A DNA stretch of 64,000 nt, taken from NCBI RefSeq assembly GCF_020535405.1, contig NZ_CP085036.1:1426001-1490000 (forward strand), in the 5' to 3' direction. This DNA comes from Antiquaquibacter oligotrophicus (GTDB taxonomy: Bacteria > Actinomycetota > Actinomycetes > Actinomycetales > Microbacteriaceae). Position 1 is the stretch's first letter; each line of letters starts with the position of its first letter. Shown here piece by piece: positions 31,790 through 43,200 of this stretch. The translations under genes and the position numbers were made by a program. A model generated the notes under the pieces. It was not told where the DNA came from. It was given only the letters and a program-made list of their open reading frames with translations, and did no database searches.

Positions 31790-32950
31790 GTGATCGTCAC
31801 GCACCTGACCCTCTCGGATTTTCGTAATTACGAATCTCTCGACGTCGATCTCGCGCCCGGCGCGAACCTCTTTGTCGGCAGTAACGGTCAGGGAAAGACG
31901 AACCTCGTCGAGTCGTTGGGTTACCTGAGCACACTCGGGTCGCATCGAGTGTCGAGTGATCAAGCAATGATTCGACAGGGTCGTGACACGGCGATCATCC
32001 GGGCTCGACTTGCTCACGGCGAACGCGAGCTGCTTGCCGAGGTCGAGTTGAATCGCTCCTCCCCCAATCGGGCACAGGTAAACCGGTCCGCGATCAAGAC
32101 TCGAGAGCTTCCGAGGTACTTCTCGAGTGTGTTGTTCGCGCCGGAAGATCTCGCTCTCGTGCGAGGTGAGCCATCGGGGCGCCGCCGATTCCTCGACGAG
32201 CTTCTCGTTCTTCGCGCACCACGAATGAGCGGCGTCATCGGTGACTACGAGCGTGTCCTGCGACAGCGCAACACGCTCCTGAAATCCGCGAGGGCTTCTG
32301 GCGTGAAACCCGACCAACTCGGCACGCTCGACATTTGGGACGAGAGACTCGTCGCCCTCGGCAGTGAACTGATTCTGGCCCGCGCGAACCTCACGGCTGA
32401 GTTGCGACCCGAGGTGACCAGGGCGTACGAGACGATTGCGGGCGCCGATCATGCGGCGACGATCGACGGGCGGTTGAGCATCCGTTCCACCGACCCGGAT
32501 TCCGATTCCGATACGGATGCAACGGCAACCCTTCACGACGTGCCGACGTTTGACGAGATTTCCGCTGAATTCTCGCGCGCGCTCGCGCGCCTTCGGCGCG
32601 CAGAACTCGATCGTGGGGTGAGCCTTGTCGGCCCCCATCGCGACGATCTCCTTCTCGGTCTCAACGGGATGCCCGCACGAGGGTATGCCAGTCACGGCGA
32701 GTCCTGGTCGTTCGCGCTCGCCCTGAAACTCGCCTCCGCCGAGGTGTTGAGGCGCGAATCCTCGACTGGCGACCCCGTATTGATTCTCGACGACGTCTTC
32801 GCCGAGCTCGACGAGTCTCGCCGAGATCGGTTGGGTGCCGCGGTGTCGTCCTTCGAACAGGTGCTCATCACAGCTGCGGTTTTCGACGACGTACCCGCGG
32901 AACTCGCCTCCCACGTAGTGCGAATCAAGGCAGGGGCGGTGGTGGAGTGA
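31790..32950 (+). CDS. recF: DNA replication and repair protein RecF
   Basis: 386 residues from a GTG at 31790; the frame is open further upstream but inside gnd. It has the SMC-like start LTLSDFRNYESLDVDLAPGA, Walker A GSNGQGKTNLVESL, the ABC-type signature around YASHGESWSFALALKLASAE and Walker B DPVLILDDVFAELD. It helps load RecA at gaps. It overlaps the next gene by 4 bases. Confidence 0.95.
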   Translation: MIVTHLTLSDFRNYESLDVDLAPGANLFVGSNGQGKTNLVESLGYLSTLGSHRVSSDQAMIRQGRDTAIIRARLAHGERELLAEVELNRSSPNRAQVNRSAIKTRELPRYFSSVLFAPEDLALVRGEPSGRRRFLDELLVLRAPRMSGVIGDYERVLRQRNTLLKSARASGVKPDQLGTLDIWDERLVALGSELILARANLTAELRPEVTRAYETIAGADHAATIDGRLSIRSTDPDSDSDTDATATLHDVPTFDEISAEFSRALARLRRAELDRGVSLVGPHRDDLLLGLNGMPARGYASHGESWSFALALKLASAEVLRRESSTGDPVLILDDVFAELDESRRDRLGAAVSSFEQVLITAAVFDDVPAELASHVVRIKAGAVVE

Positions 32951-33441
32951 CCGAACCCAATGAGCCAGAGCATGTCGCGGTCTATTTGCGATTTCGACGG
33001 ATATTCGGTGACCCCGCCGTGCGATCTGCCACGGCACGCAAGAGGCGTCAGCGTGTCGAGGGGTCGAGCGTTCCGTTCGGGGACGACCGAGACCCCCACG
33101 GCATCTCCGATGTGCTCGACGGCCTCACGACGAAGATGGGGTGGACCTCGCCGCTCGCGCGTTCTGAGTTACTCGCGTCGTGGTCGGAGATCGTCGGTGA
33201 CGAGATTGCGGCCCACACCTCGCCGACCTCGATCGAGAATGGGGTACTGACCGTGTCGTGCGACTCCACGGCGTGGGCCACACAATTGAGGCTCATGCGG
33301 TCGACGGTGACCACGACGATCGCCTCGCGTTACCCGGACGCGGGCGTCGAATCGGTGCGGTTCGAGGGGCCGGGTGTTCCTTCCTGGAAACGCGGCCCTA
33401 GATCAATTCCAGGCCGTGGTCCTCGCGATACTTACGGCTGA
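32947..33441 (+). CDS. DUF721 (DciA-like) protein
   Basis: 164 residues, GTG start overlapping the recF stop by 4 bases. The conserved DUF721 core runs from LLASWSEIVGDEIAAHTSP through GVLTVSCDSTAWATQLRLM to the end of the domain. Members related to DciA help load the replicative helicase, and the gene always sits between recF and gyrB in actinobacteria. The first 75 residues are basic and variable. Confidence 0.87.
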   Translation: MTEPNEPEHVAVYLRFRRIFGDPAVRSATARKRRQRVEGSSVPFGDDRDPHGISDVLDGLTTKMGWTSPLARSELLASWSEIVGDEIAAHTSPTSIENGVLTVSCDSTAWATQLRLMRSTVTTTIASRYPDAGVESVRFEGPGVPSWKRGPRSIPGRGPRDTYG

Positions 33442-33580
33442 GTGGTCAAATCTGGTCAACCCGGCGTCGAAATGTCCTCAGCGGGGCGCCACGCGCCGAT
33501 CCGGCACCGTGAATTTGATAGAATTGTCACGTCGTCGGGTCTCCCTCCACGTGGAGCTATCCGCCCCGGATGACACGTAG

Positions 33581-35596
<2,016 letters not shown>

Positions 35597-35605
35597 GGAG
35601 TCACC

Positions 35606-38176
35606 ATGGCTGACGACGAGACTCCCGAAGAGTTCACCGTAGACCCCGCGATCGTGCAGACCGATCGCATCGACCAGGTCGATCTCCAGCTGGAGATGCA
35701 GCGGTCATACCTCGACTACGCGATGAGTGTGATCGTCGGTCGCGCCCTCCCCGAGGTGCGCGACGGACTCAAGCCCGTCCACCGTCGTGTCATCTACGCG
35801 ATGTACGACGGCGGGTACCGTCCCGACAAGGGATTCAACAAGTGCACTCGCGTTGTCGGCGAGGTCATGGGTCAGTTCCACCCGCACGGTGACGCCCCCA
35901 TCTACGACGCGCTCGTTCGACTGGTGCAGCCGTGGAGCCTGCGTTACCCGCTCGCGCTCGGTCAGGGCAACTTCGGTTCGCCAGGCAACGACGGTGCGGC
36001 CGCGCCCCGATACACCGAGACCAAGATGGCGCCGCTGGCCATGGAGATGGTCCGCGACATCGACGAGGAGACCGTCGACTTCCAGGACAACTACGACGGA
36101 AAAACGCAGGAGCCGAAGGTTCTGCCCGCGCGTTTCCCGAACCTCCTCGTCAACGGTTCCGTCGGTATCGCGGTCGGCATGGCGACCAACATCCCTCCGC
36201 ACAACCTGCGCGAGGTTGCGGCCGGCGCCCTGTGGGCGCTCGAGAATCCGGATGCCTCGCGCGAGGAGCTGCTCGAGGCTCTCATCCAGCGCATCAAGGG
36301 CCCCGACTTCCCGACCGGTGCGCAGATTCTCGGAATCAAGGGCATCCAGGACGCCTACCGCACGGGTCGCGGCTCGATCACGATGCGCGCCGTCGTCAGC
36401 GTCGAGGAGCTGCAGGGTCGCACGTGCCTCGTGGTCACCGAGCTGCCGTACCAGGTGAACCCCGACAACCTCGCGCTGAAGATCGCCGAGCTCGTCAAGG
36501 AGGGCAAGGTCGGCGGTATCGCCGACATCCGTGACGAGACCTCGGGTCGCACCGGTCAGCGACTTGTCATCGTGCTCAAGCGCGATGCGGTCGCGAAGGT
36601 CGTGCTCAACAACCTGTACAAGCACACCCAACTGCAGGACAACTTCGGTGCCAACATGCTCGCGATCGTCGACGGCGTGCCGCGCACGCTCGCTCTCGAC
36701 GGGTTCATCTCGTACTGGATCGAGCACCAGATCGAGGTCATCGTGCGGCGCACGACCTTCCGCCTGCGCAAGGCGGAGGAGCGCGCCCACATTCTGCGCG
36801 GATACCTCAAGGCGCTGGATGCTCTCGACGAGGTGATCGCGTTGATCCGGGCATCCTCCACCGTCGACGACGCTCGCGAGGGCATCATGACGCTGCTCGA
36901 TGTCGACGATCTGCAGGCTCGCGCGATCCTCGACATGCAGCTGCGTCGTCTCGCCGCTCTCGAGCGCCAGAAGATCATCGAAGAGCACGACGAACTCGAG
37001 CGACTCATCGCAGAGTACGAAAGAATTATCGCGACACCCGCCGAACAGCGTCGTCTCGTGACGGAGGAACTCACGGAGATCACCGACCGCTTCGGGGACG
37101 ACCGCCGCACCGAGATTCTCATGGGTTACGACGGCGACATGAGTGTCGAAGACCTCATCCCCGAGGAAGAGATGGTCGTCACCGTCACGCGCGGTGGGTA
37201 CATCAAGCGCACCCGCAGCGACAACTACCGTTCGCAGCACCGCGGTGGCAAGGGAGTCAAGGGCGCGCAGTTGCGGGCGGATGATGTCGTCGATCACTTC
37301 TTCGTGACGACCACGCACCACTGGCTCCTCTTCTTCACCAACACCGGTCGCGTCTACCGTGCGAAGGCGTACGAGATCCAGGAAGCGGGTCGCGACGCGA
37401 AGGGTCAGCACGTCGCCAACCTGCTCGCGATGCAGCCTGGTGAGGAGATCGCGCAGATTCTCGACATCCGCGACTATGCGGCTGCGAAATACCTTGTGCT
37501 CGCCACGCGCGGCGGTCTCGTGAAGAAGACGGCGCTCACCGAGTACGACACCAACCGCTCCGGCGGCATCATCGCCCTGAACCTCCGCGAGGAGGACGAG
37601 CTCATCTCGGCGATGCTCGTCGACGAAGACCAGGATGTGCTGCTCGTCTCGCGCAAGGGCATGTCGATCCGATTCAAGGCGACTGATTCTGCGATGCGTC
37701 CGATGGGCCGCAACACCTCCGGCGTGAAGGGGATGGACTTCCGGGCCGGCGACTCGTTGCTCGCGGCATCCGTCGTCTCCGACGAAGGGTTCGTGTTCGT
37801 CGTCACGGAGGGCGGGTACGCCAAGCGCACGTCGGCCGACCAGTACCGAGTGCAGGGTCGAGGCGGTCTCGGCATCAAGGTCGCCAAGCTGAGTGACGAT
37901 CGGGGAGACCTCGCGGGGGCTCTCATCGTGAGCGAAGAGGACGAGGTGCTTGTGGTTCTTGCCAGCGGCAAGGTGGTACGCTCGTCTGTCGCTGAGGTTC
38001 CGGCCAAGGGCCGTGACACTATGGGCGTCGTATTCGCTCGATTCGCCGACGAAGACAGAATCATCGCGATTGCTCGCAACAGCGAGCGGAATCTGGACAA
38101 TCAGGACGCGGATGACCCGGCCGACACCGGTCAGGCAGCCGAAGCCACTGGGAAGGACGAATCAGTAGATGAGTAG
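35606..38176 (+). CDS. gyrA: DNA gyrase subunit A
   Basis: 856 residues. The catalytic tyrosine lies in [16 protein letters not shown] (residues about 131-146), the GyrA box is [12 protein letters not shown], and the C-terminal beta-pinwheel has the repeated V-TRGG-KKT-type blades. The quinolone-resistance-determining region reads [20 protein letters not shown]; residues 97-98 are Ala-Pro where many bacteria carry Ser followed by Ala, Ser or similar. It overlaps the DUF3566 gene by 8 bases. Confidence 0.97.
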   Translation: MADDETPEEFTVDPAIVQTDRIDQVDLQLEMQRSYLDYAMSVIVGRALPEVRDGLKPVHRRVIYAMYDGGYRPDKGFNKCTRVVGEVMGQFHPHGDAPIYDALVRLVQPWSLRYPLALGQGNFGSPGNDGAAAPRYTETKMAPLAMEMVRDIDEETVDFQDNYDGKTQEPKVLPARFPNLLVNGSVGIAVGMATNIPPHNLREVAAGALWALENPDASREELLEALIQRIKGPDFPTGAQILGIKGIQDAYRTGRGSITMRAVVSVEELQGRTCLVVTELPYQVNPDNLALKIAELVKEGKVGGIADIRDETSGRTGQRLVIVLKRDAVAKVVLNNLYKHTQLQDNFGANMLAIVDGVPRTLALDGFISYWIEHQIEVIVRRTTFRLRKAEERAHILRGYLKALDALDEVIALIRASSTVDDAREGIMTLLDVDDLQARAILDMQLRRLAALERQKIIEEHDELERLIAEYERIIATPAEQRRLVTEELTEITDRFGDDRRTEILMGYDGDMSVEDLIPEEEMVVTVTRGGYIKRTRSDNYRSQHRGGKGVKGAQLRADDVVDHFFVTTTHHWLLFFTNTGRVYRAKAYEIQEAGRDAKGQHVANLLAMQPGEEIAQILDIRDYAAAKYLVLATRGGLVKKTALTEYDTNRSGGIIALNLREEDELISAMLVDEDQDVLLVSRKGMSIRFKATDSAMRPMGRNTSGVKGMDFRAGDSLLAASVVSDEGFVFVVTEGGYAKRTSADQYRVQGRGGLGIKVAKLSDDRGDLAGALIVSEEDEVLVVLASGKVVRSSVAEVPAKGRDTMGVVFARFADEDRIIAIARNSERNLDNQDADDPADTGQAAEATGKDESVDE

Positions 38177-38576
38177 TGTCGCGGAGAAGCTGCAACGCAA
38201 GTCGCAGCGCACGGTGGCCACCAAGCAGGTGCGTCTCAAACTCGTGTACATCGACTTCTGGTCGGCAGTGAAGTTCTCGTTCCTCGTGGCGGTCTGCCTC
38301 GGCATCATCTTTGTTGTCGCGACGGTGCTGCTGTGGATCGTGCTGAACTCGACCGGCATCTTCAGCTCGCTCAACGACATTTTTGTCGACGTGCTCGGTG
38401 ACCCCGAGTTCAACATCGCGTCGGACTTCTCGCTGCCGCAGGTCGCGCTGTTTGCTTTTGTGGTTGCTTTGCTCAACACGGTGGTGGGTACCGCGCTCGG
38501 AGCGGTCGCCGCGGTGCTGTACAACTTCAGCGTTCGACTCACGGGCGGTTTGCTCGTGGGCTTCACGAACAGCTGA
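38169..38576 (+). CDS. DUF3566 two-helix membrane protein
   Basis: 135 residues. A basic N-terminus ([20 protein letters not shown]) and the segment [19 protein letters not shown] match the DUF3566 family regularly found after gyrA in actinobacteria. There are two transmembrane helices, about 36-60 and 92-118, with [13 protein letters not shown] between them. The function is unknown. It overlaps gyrA by 8 bases. Confidence 0.88.
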   Translation: MSSVAEKLQRKSQRTVATKQVRLKLVYIDFWSAVKFSFLVAVCLGIIFVVATVLLWIVLNSTGIFSSLNDIFVDVLGDPEFNIASDFSLPQVALFAFVVALLNTVVGTALGAVAAVLYNFSVRLTGGLLVGFTNS

Positions 38577-38635
38577 GTCGCTCCCTCGCGATTAGAGGAA
38601 ACGGGGTTGGTGCGATACTCTCGTATCTGCCTTTC

Positions 38636-38709
38636 GGGGGTATAGCTCAGGCGGTTAGAGCGCTTCACTGATAATGAAGAGGTCCCAGGTTCAAGTCCTG
38701 GTACCCCCA
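38636..38709 (+). tRNA. tRNA-Ile (GAT anticodon)
   Basis: 74 nt fold into a complete cloverleaf: acceptor ggggg-ta paired with tacc-ccc, D-arm gctc/gagc, anticodon arm cttca/tgaag with loop CTGATAA, T-arm ccagg/cctgg around TTCAAGT, and discriminator A. CCA is not encoded. This gene and tRNA-Ala follow gyrA in many actinobacteria. Confidence 0.97.
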
Positions 38710-38805
38710 CTGGAATCTCCACAAGGGATTCCTTCACTCATAAGTACACATGCTGGATGACGCGACAGGGGCGGGCTTTCCCACTCCAATCGCTTCGGGC
38801 CGAAA

Positions 38806-38837
38806 GGTTGGGCCGGGCGCTCGCGCGCGGCCGGACC
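38806..38837 (+). other. GC-rich hairpin between the two tRNA genes
   Basis: ggttgggccgggcgc and the segment ending ggccggaccaacc form a stem of about 15 bp with two mismatches. It could end the tRNA-Ile transcript or guide processing. Confidence 0.5.
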
Positions 38838-38879
38838 AACCCCCGTGCGCCGCAGAGGCGGCGGCGCACCAGCTAGCGC

Positions 38880-38952
38880 GGGGCCTTAGCTCAATTGGTA
38901 GAGCGCCTGCTTTGCAAGCAGGAGGTCAGGAGTTCGATTCTCCTAGGCTCCA
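38880..38952 (+). tRNA. tRNA-Ala (TGC anticodon)
   Basis: 73 nt form a cloverleaf: acceptor ggggcct with aggctcc, D-arm gctc/gagc, anticodon arm cctgc/gcagg with loop TTTGCAA, T-arm aggag/ctcct, and discriminator A. CCA is not encoded. Confidence 0.97.
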
Positions 38953-38953
38953 C

Positions 38954-38994
38954 AAATGCAATGAACCCCGCCGCAGGTGGGGTTCATTGCATTT
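38954..38994 (+). terminator. Terminator hairpin after tRNA-Ala
   Basis: aaatgcaatgaacccc (38954-38969) and ggggttcattgcattt (38979-38994) form a perfect 16-bp stem with a 9-base loop, ending in a short T-run on either strand. The rest of the gap to 39240 contains only a possible promoter for the next gene (TGACCC at 39184, TATTCT at 39207). Confidence 0.9.
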
Positions 38995-39240
38995 AATCGT
39001 GAACTGCGAATCGAGTGGTACCTCCGAGTAGCCCGTCACTCGACCTCTTCTCCGGAGCATCCCGAATCGCACCCGCGTGACTCCGCGGATGTTGGTGTGG
39101 CGGAAGTGACTCGAACCCAAAAGCTCCGGAAAAGAGCTCGATGGAAGTGGTCGGTGCGCGGGGCATTCGAGCGAGAACAGAGGTGACCCGCTCTCGCGTG
39201 CGCCGCTATTCTGATGCCAACGCCGGAAGGGAGCCCGAGA

Positions 39241-40068
39241 ATGGCCGAGCGTAAGAAGACCACAAAGAGGGTCGTTCGTGTCGAACCGACGACGAGCCGT
39301 GGGGGTTCCGGTGGTTCGGATGCTTCGGAGCCGGCATCCGGCTGGAAGCCGACACCGGAAGCGAAGAGCAAGGCTCTCACCTACCGCATCATCGCGATCG
39401 TGCTCTGGGTACTCGCTATCGGCGGTGAAGCTTTCGAGATTTTCTGGGTGCTTCGGCAGTCGCCGCCGAACATGTGGATCCTCATCGGTGGGCTCGTGGT
39501 GATTGCGGGCCTCGCGATCGGTGGGTCGCTGTTGTGGAAGCAGGCCAATCGTTTGGACCCGGCATCCCGTCAGGACTCCGTGCGGTTCTTCATTCAGAAC
39601 CAGCTCGGGGCGATCATCACCGTTGTTGCGTTCCTTCCCCTCATCATTCTGATTTTCCTGAACAAGGACATGAGTGGGTCGCAGAAGGGAATCGCCGGCG
39701 GTATCGCGATCGCACTCCTGCTGGTCGCCGGCTTCCTCGGCACGTCCATCAATCCCCCGTCGACGGAGCAGTATGACGCGGAGACGAACCAGGTGATCGA
39801 GATCACGGGCGAGAATCTCGTGTTCTGGACGAAATCCGGCAAGGTGTTCCACCTGTGCGAGGACGCATCGGCCGTGAACCTCGAGTCCGCGGACAACACG
39901 ATCTATTCCGGCACGGTGGCGGACGCGCACGCGGCGGGCAAGGACCGCTTGACGCTGCAGGTCGATCAGGAGATTAGACAGTGTGGGTTCGAGGCACCCG
40001 AGGATGATCCTGCCACCGTCGACTCCGATGTCGAGGAGCCCGCGCTCGAGGAGACGCCCGCCCCGTAA
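39241..40068 (+). CDS. Four-helix membrane protein of unknown function
   Basis: 275 residues from the ATG at 39241, preceded by aagggag. A basic cytoplasmic N-terminus (AERKKTTKRVVRVEPTTSRG) leads to four transmembrane helices (about 50-70, 80-102, 121-142 and 152-172). The C-terminal 100 residues form a soluble part with FWTKSGKVFHLCEDASAVN and an acidic Glu/Asp/Pro-rich end. Two Cys residues (in HLCED and RQCGF) could pair. I do not recognise the family. It is a single-gene unit between the tRNAs and the fucose locus. Confidence 0.8.
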   Translation: MAERKKTTKRVVRVEPTTSRGGSGGSDASEPASGWKPTPEAKSKALTYRIIAIVLWVLAIGGEAFEIFWVLRQSPPNMWILIGGLVVIAGLAIGGSLLWKQANRLDPASRQDSVRFFIQNQLGAIITVVAFLPLIILIFLNKDMSGSQKGIAGGIAIALLLVAGFLGTSINPPSTEQYDAETNQVIEITGENLVFWTKSGKVFHLCEDASAVNLESADNTIYSGTVADAHAAGKDRLTLQVDQEIRQCGFEAPEDDPATVDSDVEEPALEETPAP

Positions 40069-40095
40069 CACCACTTTCGGGGCATGTAACCGCTC

Positions 40096-40160
40096 ACATC
40101 GGATGAATTGCGGTGTCTGAGGCCTCTTTTCTTGACAAACCGGTGAATACCTAGTTTTCT
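40096..40160 (+). promoter_or_regulatory. Promoter region of the GH95 fucosidase gene with a TCGGAT element
   Basis: ACATCGGATGA (40096-40106) matches the element found at the other fucose-locus promoters. A clear -35 (TTGACA, 40132-40137) follows; the -10 at 17 bases (ttttct) is weak. The inverted repeat tttct-ggc-tagaaa lies just downstream and could be a further operator. Confidence 0.45.
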
Positions 40161-40225
40161 GGCTAGAAATCATCGGAGGTTTAGCCTCCGTCCCCGCATG
40201 CCCTCACCGTGGAGGTCCCTCGACA

Positions 40226-43200
40226 ATGACGTCACCCCGCTCACTGGCGCGACTAGCGGTCGCGCTCACCGTTTCTGCCGCTCTCGTCTCCACAGGGGCG
40301 ATTTCTGCAACGGCCGCGCCTGCCGCGGTCGCACTCGATGCCGCTGCAATTCCTGAGATCGGAGGTGACACCTCGACCATCTGGTTCGATGAACCCCTCA
40401 ACACGAGCGCCGGTGATCTCCAGCGCGAATGGGAGGACCGAGCCCTACCGATCGGTAACGGGGCGCTCGGCGCGACGGTCTTCGGCACGGTCGCGACCGA
40501 GCAGATCCAGTTCAACGAGAAGACCCTGTGGACCGGCGGCCCCGGCGCCCAGGGCGGGTACAACTACGGCATCAACGGCAACAAGGAGCAGGCGATCGCG
40601 GATCTGCAGGAGCAGATCTGGCAGACCGGTGCCGTGACTCCCTCCGCTGCCGCGGCCGCACTGGGTGCCCCCAAGCAGAACTTTGGTTCGTACCAGACCT
40701 TCGGTGACCTGATGCTGGAGACCGGCGCATCCGGAACCCCCACCGACTACCGGCGGGTTCTCGATCTCGACACCGCCAAGGTGACCACGAGCTACACGCT
40801 GGGTGGTGTCCACTATGTTCGCGAGTACTTCGTGAGTGCAGCGGACAACACCCTCGTCGTGCGCCTCACCGCCGACCAGGCCGGTGCGATCGATGTGACC
40901 GCGCGTGTCCAGGTTCCCGGCGGTCGGAGCAATGTCGTGCAGACCTCCTCGAACGGACGCATGACCACGAGCGGAACGCTCAGCAACAACGGACTGCGCT
41001 GGGAGACCCAGGTGCAGGTGCTCAACGAGGGCGGCTCTCGCTCCGACATCTCGAACGGTCGCGTTCAGGTGCAAGATGCAGATTCCGTCGTCTTCGTGTT
41101 GGGTGCGGCGACGGATTACGCGGGCGACTTCGCGAACGACTATCGCAGCGGCGTCAACCCCGCCACGATCGTCACCCCGACGGTGACGGATGCCGCGGCT
41201 AAGAGCTTCGACGAGTTGTACGAGAACCACCTCGCCGACTACTCGGCGCTCTTCGACCGCGTCGACCTGGACCTCGACGCGACTCTCCCGTCGGTTCCGA
41301 CCGATGTCCTTCTCGACGGCTACAAGGCCCGCTCCTTGAGCGCGGCCGAGGAGCGCGGGCTCGAGCAGCTGTACTTCGAGTACGGCCGCTACCTGCTCAT
41401 CTCCTCGTCGCGCGGCGGATCGCTCCCGGCCAACCTGCAGGGTGTGTGGAACCGGAGCAACAACCCGCCGTGGGATGCCGACTACCACGTGAACATCAAC
41501 CTGCAGATGAACTACTGGCCGGCCGAGAGCACGAACCTCTCCGAGACTACCGAGCCGCTCTTCGACTACGTCGACTCGATGGTTCCCGCTGGCGAGCTCG
41601 CGGCGACCGAGATCTTCGGCAACGACGGATGGGTCGTCGGTAACGAGACCAACCCGTACGGCTTCAACGGTCTGCACAACTACGCGGAGTCCTTCTGGAT
41701 GCCCGACGCGGCAGCGTGGCTGGCGCTCCACTACTGGGAGCATTACCTGTTCACGGGTGACGAGGAGTTCTTGCGCGAGCGTGCGTACCCGATGTTCCAG
41801 TCGATCGCCGAGTTCTGGTTCGACGAGCTCGTGGAGCGCCCCGGCACGGACGAACTCGTCGTATCGCCGAGCTTCTCGCCCGAGCAGGGACCGTTCACGG
41901 CAGGCACGGCCATGTCGCAGCAGATCGTGACGCAGCTCTTCCAGATGACGAAGGAGGCGAGCACGATCCTCGGTGACGAGGACCAGGCGTTTGTCGCCCA
42001 GGTGGACTCGGTTCTCGCGAACCTCGAGCCGGGGCTCAACGTGGGTAGTTGGGGCCAGATCATGGAGTGGACCCCTGAACAGCCGCTCGACAACCCGAAC
42101 AACACCCACCGTCACGTGAGTCAGTTGTTCGCGCTGTTCCCCGCCGATGACATCAGCGCCACGAGTTCACCGGAGCTTGCGGCGGCCGCTGAGACGAGCC
42201 TCAACGCTCGCGGCGACGGCGGCACCGGGTGGAGCAAGGCGTGGAAGATCAACTTCTGGGCTCGCCTCCTCGACGGCGACCGCTCGCACAAGCTGCTCGA
42301 GGAGTTGCTGCGCGGCAGCACACTCGACAACCTGTGGGACGACCACCCTCCGTTCCAGATCGACGGCAACTTCGGTGCGACCTCCGGTATCGCCGAGATG
42401 CTGCTCCAGAGCCAGGACGGAATTGTCGACGTGCTCCCCGCGCTTCCGACGGCGTGGCCGAACGGTTCGTACACGGGCCTGAAGGCTCGCGGCAACGTCG
42501 AAGTTTCGGCGACATGGGAGGCGGGAAGCGCCCAGTCGATCCAGGTGACGCCGGCGGAGAGTGGCGAGCTGCGTGTTCGCAGCGCCAGCCTCGCGCCCGG
42601 GCTGTTCGGACTGGTCGACGGCGACGGCACCCCGGTGGAGTTCGAGATCGACGCCGACGGCGCTGTGGTCTTCGACGCGATTGGCGGAGAGACGTACACG
42701 GCGGCGGCGGATGTTTTCCTCGAAGTCAGCGCTCCGGCTCAGGCTGCAACGGGTGACGACATCGAGGTGGACGTGACCGTGCGTGCCATCGGAGCACCCG
42801 TGGAGGGGGCATCCGTTTCGATCGCTGTTCCCACGCTCCAGGTGGACGGGCTGGACAACTGGTCGGCGTCACCCGCGACGTTCGCGGTACCCGCGCTCGC
42901 CGTCGGGCAGTCGCACACCGAGACGATCGCCGTACATGTCGGTCCGGGTGGCGAGTCACGCCAGTCGGAGATTTCGGCGACACTCACCTCCGGTGAGACA
43001 GTTCTGTCGAAGTCCACGATCGTGAACGTGCGCCCACCGAGCCTGTGCACACCGGCTTCGGGCACCGCGCCGCTGCTCGCGTGGGACCTCGGCAACACAA
43101 CCGACAACGATTCGGGCTGGCCCTATGAGGTCACCGGCACGGGCGGAAGTGTCGCAGCCGACGGACCCAGCGGCTCGTCCCAGCGTCTCGAAAACACCGC

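Noticed and set aside
38636..38952. Integration site or prophage remnant at the tRNA genes
   Set aside because: There is no integrase nearby, and no repeat of a tRNA 3' end was noticed in the window. The tRNA pair after gyrA is the usual arrangement.
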